Source: Clostridia bacterium
Lineage (GTDB): Bacteria > Bacillota > Clostridia > Oscillospirales > Acutalibacteraceae
Assembly (NCBI GenBank): GCA_017465085.1
Contig: JAFTWW010000026.1
Location: 1 to 58,396, forward strand
Length of the DNA stretch: 58,396 nucleotides
Direction: 5' to 3'
Each line of letters opens with the position of its first letter. The first letter of the stretch is position 1. Shown here piece by piece: positions 41,509 through 51,492 of this stretch. The notes beneath the pieces were generated by a model. The model did not search any database and had not been told where the DNA came from. It was given only the letters and a program-made list of their open reading frames with translations. The position numbers and the translations under genes were made by a program.

Positions 41509-43464
41509 CTAAAGTGTATCTCCTACAGAAAAACCTATCGCTTCGACTTTCTCTATAAATTCTTTTTTGAAGTTACTAATTTTTGTTTCATCAACATAGA
41601 TAAGTAAGTTTTTCCTTGCACGAGAACAACCTACATAAAATAGTTTATATGCAGTTAATATTCCTTCAACTTTTGAAACCTTAAACACTTTTCTAGCATT
41701 AGTAACATTAGGTTTACTATTAAATGCTAGAAAGTCCTTTTGGTAAATTGATTCAAAGATTTTGTTATCTTTATACTTTTCTAAAATAAATTCGCAGTAT
41801 TGTTTTAAAGTGTCCGAGCATCCTGCGTATGTATCTTTTGTTAAATCATTAATTTTTAATCCTATTTTGCTTTCAAGTTCAGTTATTATGTGAACAAATG
41901 AATAATAAAAATCTTCAAATTCAGGAAGTGAAAAATCAAGTTTAGACCACAGTTCAAAAAAAGAATACATCCTTACATTAGGGTTATTGTTGCTATCGTT
42001 TGAGACAAAAATTACTGATGTGTGACTTTCACCTTTAACTCCGTGCTGTGTAGATATGTAAGGATTGTTTAAATATGCCGATAAATTTTTAACTTCAACA
42101 AAAGAAATATCAAACACATTGGTATATTCTGAGTTTTCATATAGCTTATTTGTAAAATCTTCTTTCAATATACCTAATTGTTCAAAACCATCTATAAGAT
42201 TTTTAACAGAACTTTCTTCATTATCATAGATTGCTTTCAAAAAATCAAATTTTTCCTTTAATGATTTCTTGTCGTTATGATGTTGTAAGTTAAGCGAAGA
42301 AGCATTAAAGTATTTTATTTGCCGTTTGCATGTTGAAATAACAGAGCCATAGTTCCCGTTGGAGTATAGCGTAAAAATCTTATCAACGAATAATAAAAAC
42401 TTCATAAGTATATCTGGATTGTCATCGGATAAGTCTGACAAAACATCAGATGGAGTATATTTTTTCCCAAATGAATACATCTCCATATTATTGTAGCACT
42501 CATAAAGATTGAGTGCACCAATCTCACCATACTTCTCCTTATTCATCAAGTACAAAGTCAGAATTTGGGGGAACTTATTTTGTGCTAGTGCGATAATATC
42601 TTTGGAATTTGAGTTTATTATGACCTTAGGTGAAATATCGGGTTCAACATTCTTGTTGTCTTCTGATGGTTTTTGAATAAACTCGTCAGAATTATATATG
42701 TTGTTTAATATTGTTATAATCTTCCCAATAGATCGGTGGTTAGTTTCCAACCTTTGAGAAACATCAAATTCCTTAAAACTCTCTTCAAAAGATCCATCAT
42801 AATTGTGATATATTTGTTGCATTCTATCACCCAACAAATATAGCTTTACATCGGTTTTGTTTTTTACAGCGTTATAGAACATTTTTAATACATATGCAGA
42901 TGTATCTTGATATTCATCGATAAAGATATAATTATATTTGTCTCTTATTTTTCTCAGTATCACGGGGTATTTTTCCGTTAATAAATATGCAAACATTAAT
43001 AAATCATCGTGTGATAATCTTCCGGAGTAAAGGGATGTAAAAGGAGTTTCACCGTACGATAGTTCAATTAAATTTACCTTAATAATGTCAACAGATAAAC
43101 TTCCAAACTTCTCAATGTAATATTGGTTGCCCTCGGCGATTTTTTCATCGTTTTCAGCATTGTTAATTCTATTGCTTATTTTTTCTCCATACAACGTCCA
43201 ATATAGATCAAGTGCTTCTTTTTGAGCAAAAAACGGTTTGATCAATTCATGAATATATGAGTGTATCGTGCTAACAAAAATATTGGAGCTATCTAAATCT
43301 TTTTTCAATTCTTCTGCCGCTCTGTTGGTATAAGTAATACACAACACTTTACTTTCCGGATGTTTCAAATAAATATTTTTTAAATAATTCCTAATGCTGG
43401 TAGTTTTGCCACTACCAGCAGGTGCATTTATAAGAAATTTATTATTTATTGTTGCATTAACCAT
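41509..43464 (-). CDS. UvrD/Rep-like superfamily 1 helicase (GajB-like)
   Basis: 651 residues. SF1 motifs in order: Walker A NAPAGSGKTT (about 13-22), Ia CITYTNRAAEEL, II FIDEYQDTS (about 181), III LGDRMQQIY, IV TNHRS, V STQHGVKGESH and VI YVGCSRARKNLLIY. The frame overlaps the upstream OLD-family gene by 19 bases. OLD-ATPase/TOPRIM followed by a UvrD-like helicase is the Gabija (GajA-GajB)/class 2 OLD arrangement, in which the helicase is thought to relay signals from phage DNA processing. It is longer than the described GajB of about 500 residues. GAAGGG ribosome binding site. Confidence 0.85.
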   Translation of the reverse strand: MVNATINNKFLINAPAGSGKTTSIRNYLKNIYLKHPESKVLCITYTNRAAEELKKDLDSSNIFVSTIHSYIHELIKPFFAQKEALDLYWTLYGEKISNRINNAENDEKIAEGNQYYIEKFGSLSVDIIKVNLIELSYGETPFTSLYSGRLSHDDLLMFAYLLTEKYPVILRKIRDKYNYIFIDEYQDTSAYVLKMFYNAVKNKTDVKLYLLGDRMQQIYHNYDGSFEESFKEFDVSQRLETNHRSIGKIITILNNIYNSDEFIQKPSEDNKNVEPDISPKVIINSNSKDIIALAQNKFPQILTLYLMNKEKYGEIGALNLYECYNNMEMYSFGKKYTPSDVLSDLSDDNPDILMKFLLFVDKIFTLYSNGNYGSVISTCKRQIKYFNASSLNLQHHNDKKSLKEKFDFLKAIYDNEESSVKNLIDGFEQLGILKEDFTNKLYENSEYTNVFDISFVEVKNLSAYLNNPYISTQHGVKGESHTSVIFVSNDSNNNPNVRMYSFFELWSKLDFSLPEFEDFYYSFVHIITELESKIGLKINDLTKDTYAGCSDTLKQYCEFILEKYKDNKIFESIYQKDFLAFNSKPNVTNARKVFKVSKVEGILTAYKLFYVGCSRARKNLLIYVDETKISNFKKEFIEKVEAIGFSVGDTL

Positions 43465-45587
43465 AATAATCCCTTCTTAATATATTGGGGTAACATCTTT
43501 TCTTCTTGTCCACTTAAAATAACGGAGTACATAAAATCAGTTTTGTTTCCTTTGGTTGATTTTACAATATCCCTAATGGAAAATTCGCTGTCGTCTTCAT
43601 CAACTCTGTTATTTGGTATAGAAAAACTCAATTTGTTGTCCTTTCTGATTGTTTTCCAATCGCTACGCTTTAGAGTGTGAAAAACATCTTTATTTAGTAG
43701 CTTAGCAAGCATAGCCTCTTCCAACGTACGTGCAGTACTCTCTTCATCCTGATATGTAATGCATATTAAATCGTCCATAACAATATTATCCATCGCAGAT
43801 TGTAATGCATACAATTCTTTTATAGTAGGCGTCTGATATGCCTCTGGTTTAGATTCTCGACTAAGCGCTTTGTGAAATGCATTTATTGTTGCATTTGTGC
43901 TTTTGGATTCTTTTGCCACTTCAAAAGTGATTGCACTTATATCATAATCCAAATCAGTGATTATTAAGGATTTTATTTTGAGTTTTTCTAATATTTTCAG
44001 ATAGTTAAAGGCGTATGCCCCACCAACTTGAATAAACGCAATATAATTGTTATTAAGTGAGGAAAATGTAGGTAAATTTATAAGTTTACGAATATAAAGT
44101 CTCTCTGTATCCCCCTCATATAGAACCACTTTATCCGCAAATATTAGTTCTGAATAACCTATTTCAAAAAACCAATCAAAGAAATTTTCAAGGAGATAGT
44201 CAGTTTCATTTTCCGCACAGATTGTTTTTTGCCCTTCGATTTTTCTTTTAAATTCGCTCAAATCGAAAAGTTCACTTTTTGATTTTTCAGTTTGTCTAAT
44301 AACTCTTAAGCTATTTAAACCTACCGATCTAGCAATTTCGTTAGAATGAGTTGTAATGAGCCCTTGTAAACCTTTGTCTGTATAATATTTATTAAGAAAG
44401 CGGATAAATACGTTCTGCATTTGTGGATGCATATGTGCCTCAGGCTCTTCAATAAAGAAAACATTAACTTTCTTTTTATCTATTGAACTTATAAATTCTT
44501 CTAACCTTATGTGCAAATATATCAAATTACTAAATCCAAGTCCTTGTGAATTTTCGTTCAACAATAAACCATCTATATCATATTTGGCACGAGTTATTTT
44601 CTTGATAAAATCATTTACATCATCCTCGTCGACATCCATTTCAAGCAATAATTTGCCTATGTGTCCGCCGCTTGTCTTTGCGACATCTTGTATTGTTGTA
44701 TCAAGAGATTTTATAGATGAATTTTGCATTTTTGCTTTTGCATCCGATTTATCTATTTGCTCTAATAACATATCGGGAAGCTTTTTTGTAGTAGCAATCC
44801 AAGATTCATCATTCTTAAGCAGTGATATTACCCGTTTGCTAATACCTTTTGATACATCTTTTTCATTATCATCAAGATCTCTTCTTACAGCATCGATGTT
44901 TTCGAGATTAAATAACTTTTTGAAGTTAGGCAACTCAATTGAATTAAGATTTTTATATTCTTCGTTACAGTAATAACATTTCTCTATCAAACAACCGCAA
45001 TATAATTTCAAAAGTTCTTCTTTGATAAAATAAGTTTTTGTATCTTTTTCTTTGCAGTCAGGATTTTCAATATCTTCTATTCTGGATTTAATTTTATCAT
45101 AGCGGTCATTAAGCATTCTTTCAAAAGCACTTAAGCTTGGCTCGTAAGTATATACAAAATAGAAAGAATGTTTTGTTTCATCCAAATCCATAAGGTAATC
45201 TACAAAATCTTGGATATCATCATTTTCCGGAGTATAATCCACTTCAATTTTTGCATTAAAAGTATCAATAATGTAATCGCTTGAAAATTCGTTATCTGCA
45301 GAAATAGCATTGATTATTTGAGAAACGCCTTCTTCTTTTGCATGTTCTAACATCACATCACTGAAGATCGGCAAAATTTTATTTACCCAAAGCACAGAAA
45401 GACCAGTAGGGATATCACTGTATTTAAAGACAAATTTGCTTTCGTTAAATATTCCCTTCAAAACAGATATTAACGTGGTTTTTCCGCTATTGTTAGGACC
45501 TGCTAAAACCGTCAAACCATTTTGGAAATTCAATTCAATATGAGACAGTTGCCTATAGTTTGAAACTTCAATTCTTTTTAAAAACAT
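43446..45587 (-). CDS. OLD-family ATPase with TOPRIM nuclease domain (GajA-like)
   Basis: 713 residues from the ATG at 45587 (GAGG nine bases upstream; a TTG three codons earlier overlaps that site). ABC-type ATPase: Walker A GPNNSGKTT (about 30-38), signature NSQGLGFSN, Walker B FFIEEPEAH (about 376), His switch TTHSNE. A TOPRIM domain follows with EGDTE (about 491) and DLDYD (about 545). A Cys cluster (C-x-C-x4-C-x2-C, about 197-207) inside the ATPase insertion may bind zinc. Class 2 OLD/GajA proteins nick or degrade DNA when nucleotide levels drop during phage attack. Here the TOPRIM Asp motif reads DLDYD. Confidence 0.86.
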   Translation of the reverse strand: MFLKRIEVSNYRQLSHIELNFQNGLTVLAGPNNSGKTTLISVLKGIFNESKFVFKYSDIPTGLSVLWVNKILPIFSDVMLEHAKEEGVSQIINAISADNEFSSDYIIDTFNAKIEVDYTPENDDIQDFVDYLMDLDETKHSFYFVYTYEPSLSAFERMLNDRYDKIKSRIEDIENPDCKEKDTKTYFIKEELLKLYCGCLIEKCYYCNEEYKNLNSIELPNFKKLFNLENIDAVRRDLDDNEKDVSKGISKRVISLLKNDESWIATTKKLPDMLLEQIDKSDAKAKMQNSSIKSLDTTIQDVAKTSGGHIGKLLLEMDVDEDDVNDFIKKITRAKYDIDGLLLNENSQGLGFSNLIYLHIRLEEFISSIDKKKVNVFFIEEPEAHMHPQMQNVFIRFLNKYYTDKGLQGLITTHSNEIARSVGLNSLRVIRQTEKSKSELFDLSEFKRKIEGQKTICAENETDYLLENFFDWFFEIGYSELIFADKVVLYEGDTERLYIRKLINLPTFSSLNNNYIAFIQVGGAYAFNYLKILEKLKIKSLIITDLDYDISAITFEVAKESKSTNATINAFHKALSRESKPEAYQTPTIKELYALQSAMDNIVMDDLICITYQDEESTARTLEEAMLAKLLNKDVFHTLKRSDWKTIRKDNKLSFSIPNNRVDEDDSEFSIRDIVKSTKGNKTDFMYSVILSGQEEKMLPQYIKKGLLWLMQQ

Positions 45588-45604
45588 ATAATTCAACCTC
45601 TAAT

Positions 45605-47146
45605 CTATTTGCTAATAGACATAACAAAATTTTCGAACTTTTCCATCAATAATGTAGCAGCTGTGCCGCCACTCTTTTTAAATTCCAACATTTCAATTAA
45701 ATCATTGTCAGTAACATTGAGTATTAATTTCCCATGTTCTTTTAAACAACCAGCAGATGCAAACTTTGCTGAATCGGAAAAACCTTTTCTGGATATTATA
45801 ATCGCAACATTACGCAATGCAGGATCAAATAAATATTTCTCGGTTATATAAATTAAGTTTTGATCTATTGTAGTACTGTAATTTTTAAACTCAAACACAA
45901 CAAATCGAGTGTTGTAATGTTGAGCCAACAGTTGCCAAAAAGCATGGGTCTTCTCGTTTATTCCTTTAAATGAACAAATTAAATCCATTCTAAAATGATT
46001 GTCTTCGGTTCTGTGTTGAGAAGACATATAATGAAATGCATCACTGAACAAATACCGTACAATATCTTCACATATTTCTTCATATTCTCTTGAATTAGCT
46101 TGGCCAGTCTTGCACCCCTTCAGCTTATTGACATACTCATCTGCAATAACAGATAAATCTTCAACCATATCAGGACTAGATATAGTTGTGAAATTCCAAG
46201 CTTCGGCCGGTTCTCCGGCAATCTCTTCAATTGGGAAATATGTTAATTGGGATAATTCTCTTGCTAAAGATTCATCATTTTGGGTATAGAAAACCAAATT
46301 TGAAATATCCCATACTATTATTCTGAATTTTTCATATAACACTTTTCTATCTATTCCAAAGGCATTGCCAAAAAGAATCAATAGTGTAATATCTTCTTGG
46401 GGAATTTTATGCTGTGACCTGTGCCATAGAATGTTTTTTAACACGGTATTAATCTCATTGGGAGAAATATCTTCACTTTTAAAATTTTTGTGTTGAACAT
46501 AAATGGTTTTGCCTTCATTGGAAAAACGAAAATCCCAAAAATCTTCCTTAACTCTTGCAATATCCTTAATCAGTTTACAATTAAATTTTTCTAACAATCT
46601 TTTGCAAAAACTTTCAGCGGCAATATCATATAATTTTGGATCTATTGCAGGTGAAAATATACCATCTTTAATTGCATCTTGACGGCTATATGTAAAAACA
46701 ATGTCATTTGTTGGAAATAACTTTTTCTTATACTTTTGAAAATTAATGATTGTTTTTTGACTCTTATATAGAATCTCGTGGCATCGATTTGATTGAGGAA
46801 TATCATATGTAATAATAAAATGATATGTGTCATTAATTACGTTTGCGTTTTTATAGACATATTGTATATTCCTAACATCAACCAAGTGTTTATCAATATT
46901 TATTAAGTCTTTATAATGTTCGAAAAGCCAATTGTTTAGTTGTTCTTTAATGCTAACAGAACCAGTAATAATTAAAACCTTTTTCTCTCCGATTTCCAAT
47001 AAATGCTCAACCGTTTTTGCCAAAATCAAACTTGCCCCAGTTCCAGTTGCCATTTCAATAGTTATCAATTGTTGTTTATTATAAATTGCATTTTTAATGG
47101 CTTCTATTGCCTTGGTTTGATGCTCTCTTATTTGAATCGCTTTCAT
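45605..47146 (-). CDS. Helicase-like N-domain fused to PD-(D/E)xK nuclease-like domains
   Basis: 513 residues from the ATG at 47146 (AAGGAG upstream, just after the Fic stop). Residues 1-175 resemble the first RecA domain of type I/III restriction helicases (REHQTKAIEAI, MATGTGAS, FTYSRQDAIKDGIFSP), but Walker A has lost its Lys (GTGAS for GTGKT) and motif II reads ITYDIP instead of a DEAH-type box; no second RecA domain follows. A middle segment (DFRF...TIYVQHKNF, about 205-222) and a C-terminal one (MDLICSF...FVVFEFKNY, about 387-422) look like nuclease folds. Probably a DNA-binding nuclease with a dead motor. Eight-base spacing to the ATPase start codon links it to the OLD-UvrD pair. Confidence 0.65.
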   Translation of the reverse strand: MKAIQIREHQTKAIEAIKNAIYNKQQLITIEMATGTGASLILAKTVEHLLEIGEKKVLIITGSVSIKEQLNNWLFEHYKDLINIDKHLVDVRNIQYVYKNANVINDTYHFIITYDIPQSNRCHEILYKSQKTIINFQKYKKKLFPTNDIVFTYSRQDAIKDGIFSPAIDPKLYDIAAESFCKRLLEKFNCKLIKDIARVKEDFWDFRFSNEGKTIYVQHKNFKSEDISPNEINTVLKNILWHRSQHKIPQEDITLLILFGNAFGIDRKVLYEKFRIIVWDISNLVFYTQNDESLARELSQLTYFPIEEIAGEPAEAWNFTTISSPDMVEDLSVIADEYVNKLKGCKTGQANSREYEEICEDIVRYLFSDAFHYMSSQHRTEDNHFRMDLICSFKGINEKTHAFWQLLAQHYNTRFVVFEFKNYSTTIDQNLIYITEKYLFDPALRNVAIIISRKGFSDSAKFASAGCLKEHGKLILNVTDNDLIEMLEFKKSGGTAATLLMEKFENFVMSISK

Positions 47147-47162
47147 ATAAATACGCTTCTCC

Positions 47163-48209
47163 TTAAGCCTTAATATATCTCGTCGTTCTTGCTTGTCCAA
47201 TCTTTTTAACTTGACCGTTTTTTACCATAACACTTAGTACTGCCTCAACGGTAGTGGGACTCACATCAGGCAAGATATCGCAGATTTCAGATTTGGAAAT
47301 AGGAACCAAACTATTGAGCACGGTTGCCTCAATTCGAGCCTTTTTAGTAATCTTTCTTCCATTTACAACTGCAAAGCGTTTGTCAAGCTCTTTATAGCAC
47401 ATATACAAGGTGGACAAGAAGTTCTCTATAAACGGAATATAGGTGTTCTCATTTTCATGCCAACCTATAGAAGATTCACGAAGCGCTTCATAATAAAACG
47501 CCTTATAATTGTTAATCTGCTCTTCAAAAGATACATATTTACCAGCATCATAACCATTTTTATAGAGCAAAAGCAAAGATATGAGTCTAGACATTCTTCC
47601 ATTGCCATCCCTAAATGGGTGAATACACAAGAAATCAAGCACAACACAAGGAATCAATAAAAGTTGATTGATATTAGCATCATTGCGTGCTTCCATATAT
47701 GCAAGTTCTAATTGTTCCATTGCTTCTTTTACCTCAGAAGCAGGAGTTGGTCTAAATCTTATTTTTCTATTACCATTTTTATCTTCTTCTATAATATAAT
47801 TATCGCCAGTTTTATATTGACCGCCATATTCATAACCCGCTATCTGCATCATTGTTTCGTGAAGTCTTAAAATATCAGACTCTCTTAAATCAAGATTGTC
47901 ATGATTTAAATGAATTGCATTAAGAGCATCACGATAACCTGCAATCTCACCTTCAGTATGATTTAAAGGTGCACTATCTTGGTTTACAATTGCGGCAATA
48001 CGTTCATCACTTGTAACAATGCCCTCAATAGCATTTGAACTCTTAACAGACTACACCTTTGCTACTGCTTCAAGTTCTGTAAAAACTTTTGCGTATTCTT
48101 CTTTGCGTACACCTGCCATAGTTTTCAAAGATGCAATGCTTGAAGTTAAATTAATAAGATTTGCGGGTAATAACCCATTATTTAAAAATGAATAGTCAAA
48201 CTTTCTCAT
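47163..48209 (-). pseudogene. Fic-domain protein gene interrupted by an in-frame amber codon
   Basis: The frame from ATG 48209 (AAAGGAG six bases upstream) to stop 47163 is 348 codons and open except for TAG at codon 53 (48051-48053). Just after it comes SSNAIEG, the SxxxE(G/N) inhibitory motif of Fic proteins, then the Fic core HPFRDGNGR (codons 197-205) and a C-terminal winged-helix-like part (SPTTVEAVLSVMVKNGQVKKIG). Intact proteins transfer AMP or a similar group to targets. If translation restarts at the MetMet pair near codon 120 (47852), the product keeps the active site but loses the inhibitory helix. TAG is a normal stop elsewhere in the window. Confidence 0.75.
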
Positions 48210-48234
48210 ATTATGCACTCCTTTACTGCATATA

Positions 48235-48263
48235 ATTATACCCTATTATGTGCAGTTAGTCAA
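48235..48263 (-). promoter_or_regulatory. SigA promoter of the Fic-OLD-UvrD operon
   Basis: Minus strand TTGACT (48258-48263), 17-base spacer, TATAAT (48235-48240). TGCA-containing short repeats surround it (48227-48230, 48251-48254, 48273-48276) and could be operators. Confidence 0.78.
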
Positions 48264-48362
48264 TATATTATCTGCATATTAAAACTAATTCTATATGCAT
48301 ATCTACGAATTACATAAACATATAACCTTTTGATCAATATCGTTTAACTAATAGTTAAACAG

Positions 48363-48391
48363 TTGTATTTAAGAGGATAGTATGATATAAT
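48363..48391 (+). promoter_or_regulatory. Promoter of the ATPase-TOPRIM operon
   Basis: TTGTAT (48363-48368), 17-base spacer, TATAAT (48386-48391). Divergent from the Fic operon promoter. Confidence 0.6.
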
Positions 48392-48429
48392 GTTTTCTAC
48401 AAAAATTGACAAATCATGGGAGAACATAC

Positions 48430-49905
48430 ATGTCGAAAACTATTACTATACGCAACACAAAAGGCATAAAGAAATTGCATTTCACTTTTCCAGAACGTAG
48501 AGGTGTATATCTTTTGGTTGGACCTAACGGAACTGGAAAGACCACCCTACTAATTTGTATGGATAGAATTTGCAACTCTTACGCTTTTGCACGCGGCTTT
48601 TCTCATCCAAAAAACATTACTGGATATGACGAATATCAAAATGCAACCATTCAGTATGATGTTGATAACGTTTGCGTATTGTTTAGAAAAAAACAATATA
48701 AGTGGGCTCCCTCTCCGTGGAAAGGAAATGGAGAACTTTTAGATGCTTTTGGTTATACTGGTTCTATTTTTATAAAAGCTGATTCGAAGAGAATTGATGC
48801 AACCGCAGATGAAATTGAGCGTGGAACCACTCAAGCTGCAGATCCTGTTCTTGTGCGAACATTAAATCAAATTTTTGAAACATCCAAATATGATAATTTG
48901 AAAAAGCTTAAAGTGACTCATGGAAGAGGTAAGCCTTCATCATATTTTAATGTGATTAAGGACGGAAGATTTTATTATACCGAAAAAAGATTTAGCACAG
49001 GAGAAATTGCAATTCTTAGATTGATTGAAAATGTGGAATTAGCCTGTAATGGTTCGTTAGTCTTATTAGACGAAGCCGAAATGGCATTGCATCCACGTGT
49101 TCAAGTTAATTTGTTGAACTATCTAAAAGAGAAAGCACAAGAAAAGAATTTGACAATTTTTATATCAACTCATTCACCTACACTCATCAAATCCACCAAC
49201 GAAAAAGATATAATGTTGTTGGAATCAGATTCTCGAGGAAATATTGAAGTCTGCACACCATGTTATCCTGCAAGAGCTTTGGGTGGTATCGACTATGAAG
49301 AATCCAAGATTTTTGATTATGTATTTTTTGTTGAAGACGATATGGCCAGATTATTCTTAAAGAGGATGGTATATAGATATGGAACAATAGCGCCTTGCCA
49401 TTCAACAGCATTAACTTCTATTATTCCTGTTGGAGGTTTTTGTCAAACCGCTAATCTAGCTGTTGTGACAAACAATCAGTTGTTCGGACATTCTAAAGTT
49501 TTTGCGTTAGTTGACTCGGATGCATTTGATGATTTGGATCAAAAACCAGATTTTACTGAACTGTTAAATAGACATAGAGAAATTATTAAAGATCTTTCAG
49601 TTACTCCTGAAGTGAAATTTATAGAAATTTTATCTTCTGCAGACGAAAGCCTAAAATTAAACTTTAGAAATCGAATGCACTGCGAAATACCAACAATACT
49701 TAATAGTGTCGAATACAGAAATTGTTCTTCAACCAACAACAGAAAACTAGCTAAAAGAAGATTTGAAGTGTTTATTAATAAGTGTATTAGTTTCTCAGGT
49801 GATAGCGAAGAAACTGTTAAGACCGATTTAATAAATATGCTTGTTGATACATTACCAGATGGGGATGTTCAACATTTATTAGGTCCAATATTTAACTGTC
49901 ACTAA
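48430..49905 (+). CDS. AAA ATPase with TOPRIM domain (OLD-like)
   Basis: 491 residues from the ATG at 48430 (GGGAGA eight bases upstream). Walker A GPNGTGKTT (about 31), ABC signature-like RFSTGE (about 187), Walker B LVLLDEAE (about 210), His switch STHSP (about 246), then a TOPRIM-like region FFVEDDMA (about 300) and ALVDSDAFDD (about 359). Shorter than the OLD protein of the divergent operon and not closely alike in sequence. Such proteins are frequent effectors in phage defence. Cotranscribed with a small Cys-His-Asp protein; a terminator after that gene closes the unit. Confidence 0.8.
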   Translation: MSKTITIRNTKGIKKLHFTFPERRGVYLLVGPNGTGKTTLLICMDRICNSYAFARGFSHPKNITGYDEYQNATIQYDVDNVCVLFRKKQYKWAPSPWKGNGELLDAFGYTGSIFIKADSKRIDATADEIERGTTQAADPVLVRTLNQIFETSKYDNLKKLKVTHGRGKPSSYFNVIKDGRFYYTEKRFSTGEIAILRLIENVELACNGSLVLLDEAEMALHPRVQVNLLNYLKEKAQEKNLTIFISTHSPTLIKSTNEKDIMLLESDSRGNIEVCTPCYPARALGGIDYEESKIFDYVFFVEDDMARLFLKRMVYRYGTIAPCHSTALTSIIPVGGFCQTANLAVVTNNQLFGHSKVFALVDSDAFDDLDQKPDFTELLNRHREIIKDLSVTPEVKFIEILSSADESLKLNFRNRMHCEIPTILNSVEYRNCSSTNNRKLAKRRFEVFINKCISFSGDSEETVKTDLINMLVDTLPDGDVQHLLGPIFNCH

Positions 49906-49953
49906 TTGTTTTGATAATCCATAAACACAGTGCTTTAAATAGGAGATATTAAG

Positions 49954-50424
49954 GTGCAAAATAAAAAAATTAATAGACTTGATATTTATAAAATAGCATG
50001 TAAATTACGAACAGCAATGAATTCTGCATATAAAAATGGAGAGTTCGACAATGAAGTTGAACTGCAACGATTCCCAAAAGGTAGTTGCGGCATATCCAGT
50101 TATTTCTTAGGAGAATATCTTATGGAGCATGGTATAACAACTAAGTATGTCAATAGAACTTATTATTACGGTGAAACGTCTTATGAAAGTCAGGCGCACA
50201 CTTGGTTGGAAATAAACCCACGTTTAATTGTTGATATTACTGGTGATCAATTTAAGAATAACTCTATATTAATGAATTACGACATTCCTGTTTATGTTGG
50301 AGATTATAATGAATTTTATAATCTTTTTGAAAGCACCCCTAATGGTGAACATAAATTGACGAAGGGCCATATTCTTTCAAACGAGGAACGTATCATATAT
50401 AATAAAATAAAAGAACATTTGTAA
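49954..50424 (+). CDS. Small transglutaminase/papain-like Cys-His-Asp protein
   Basis: 156 residues with a GTG start (AGGAG nine bases upstream). A candidate catalytic triad is spaced as in the transglutaminase-like fold: Cys45 in KGSCGISSYFLGEYL, His82 in QAHTWLEI, Asp94 in LIVDITGDQF. No signal peptide. It may be a protease, amidase or cross-linker acting with the preceding ATPase; the pairing is seen, the role is inferred. Also found as stand-alone domains of unknown function. Confidence 0.6.
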   Translation: MQNKKINRLDIYKIACKLRTAMNSAYKNGEFDNEVELQRFPKGSCGISSYFLGEYLMEHGITTKYVNRTYYYGETSYESQAHTWLEINPRLIVDITGDQFKNNSILMNYDIPVYVGDYNEFYNLFESTPNGEHKLTKGHILSNEERIIYNKIKEHL

Positions 50425-50442
50425 TGATAAAATTAGTCTTTC

Positions 50443-50478
50443 AAAAGTGCCGCCTAATATATAGGTGGCACTTTTTAT
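50443..50478 (+). terminator. Terminator of the ATPase-TOPRIM operon
   Basis: AAAAGTGCCGCCTA (50443-50456) pairs with TAGGTGGCACTTTT (50462-50475) with one mismatch, followed by T-rich sequence. Confidence 0.85.
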
Positions 50479-50499
50479 ATACAATTAATGTTTTCTTGA

Positions 50500-51192
<693 letters not shown>

Positions 51193-51197
51193 AGAAA

Positions 51198-51225
51198 GCA
51201 GTCAAAAGGTGTACCTTTTGACTGC
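51198..51225. repeat. Palindrome copy 1 downstream of the recombinase
   Basis: Perfect 13-bp arms (GCAGTCAAAAGGT / ACCTTTTGACTGC) around GT. Could end the recombinase transcript, but shares its core with copy 2 at 51337-51358. Confidence 0.7.
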
Positions 51226-51336
51226 TAATTTTATGCATTTTATTTTATCATAAACCCCACATAAAAGCAACTATTTGTGAATAAAAACTCAAAATTTGTC
51301 GATATGGATAATTTAATAATGAGAAATTTTAGATTT

Positions 51337-51358
51337 GTCAAAAGGTACACCTTTTGAC
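51337..51358. repeat. Palindrome copy 2 downstream of the recombinase
   Basis: GTCAAAAGGT / ACCTTTTGAC around AC, the same 10-bp arms as copy 1 with the two central bases changed from GT to AC. It lies upstream of a new gene, so it is not a terminator; candidate recombination or operator site. Confidence 0.65.
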
Positions 51359-51383
51359 TATAGTTCGATTGGAGGATATCGTT

Positions 51384-51479
51384 ATGGCAATTTACAAGCG
51401 TAAAATGTGTAGCGGTGAATTAGATGTTCAGGAAGGCGTTTCTGTTGTTAAATGCGATTTTTGTTTAATAAGAGATTGA
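51384..51479 (+). pseudogene. 31-residue zinc-ribbon remnant
   Basis: Translates to MAIYKRKMCSGELDVQEGVS and continues to CDFC before a stop. It matches the first 30 residues of a common clostridial zinc-ribbon protein start (MAIYKCKMCGGALEVEEG...) with the first Cys changed to Arg and the rest missing. GGAGG before the ATG, so it may still be translated as a leader peptide for the next gene. Confidence 0.45.
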
Positions 51480-51492
51480 AAGGATAATCAAC

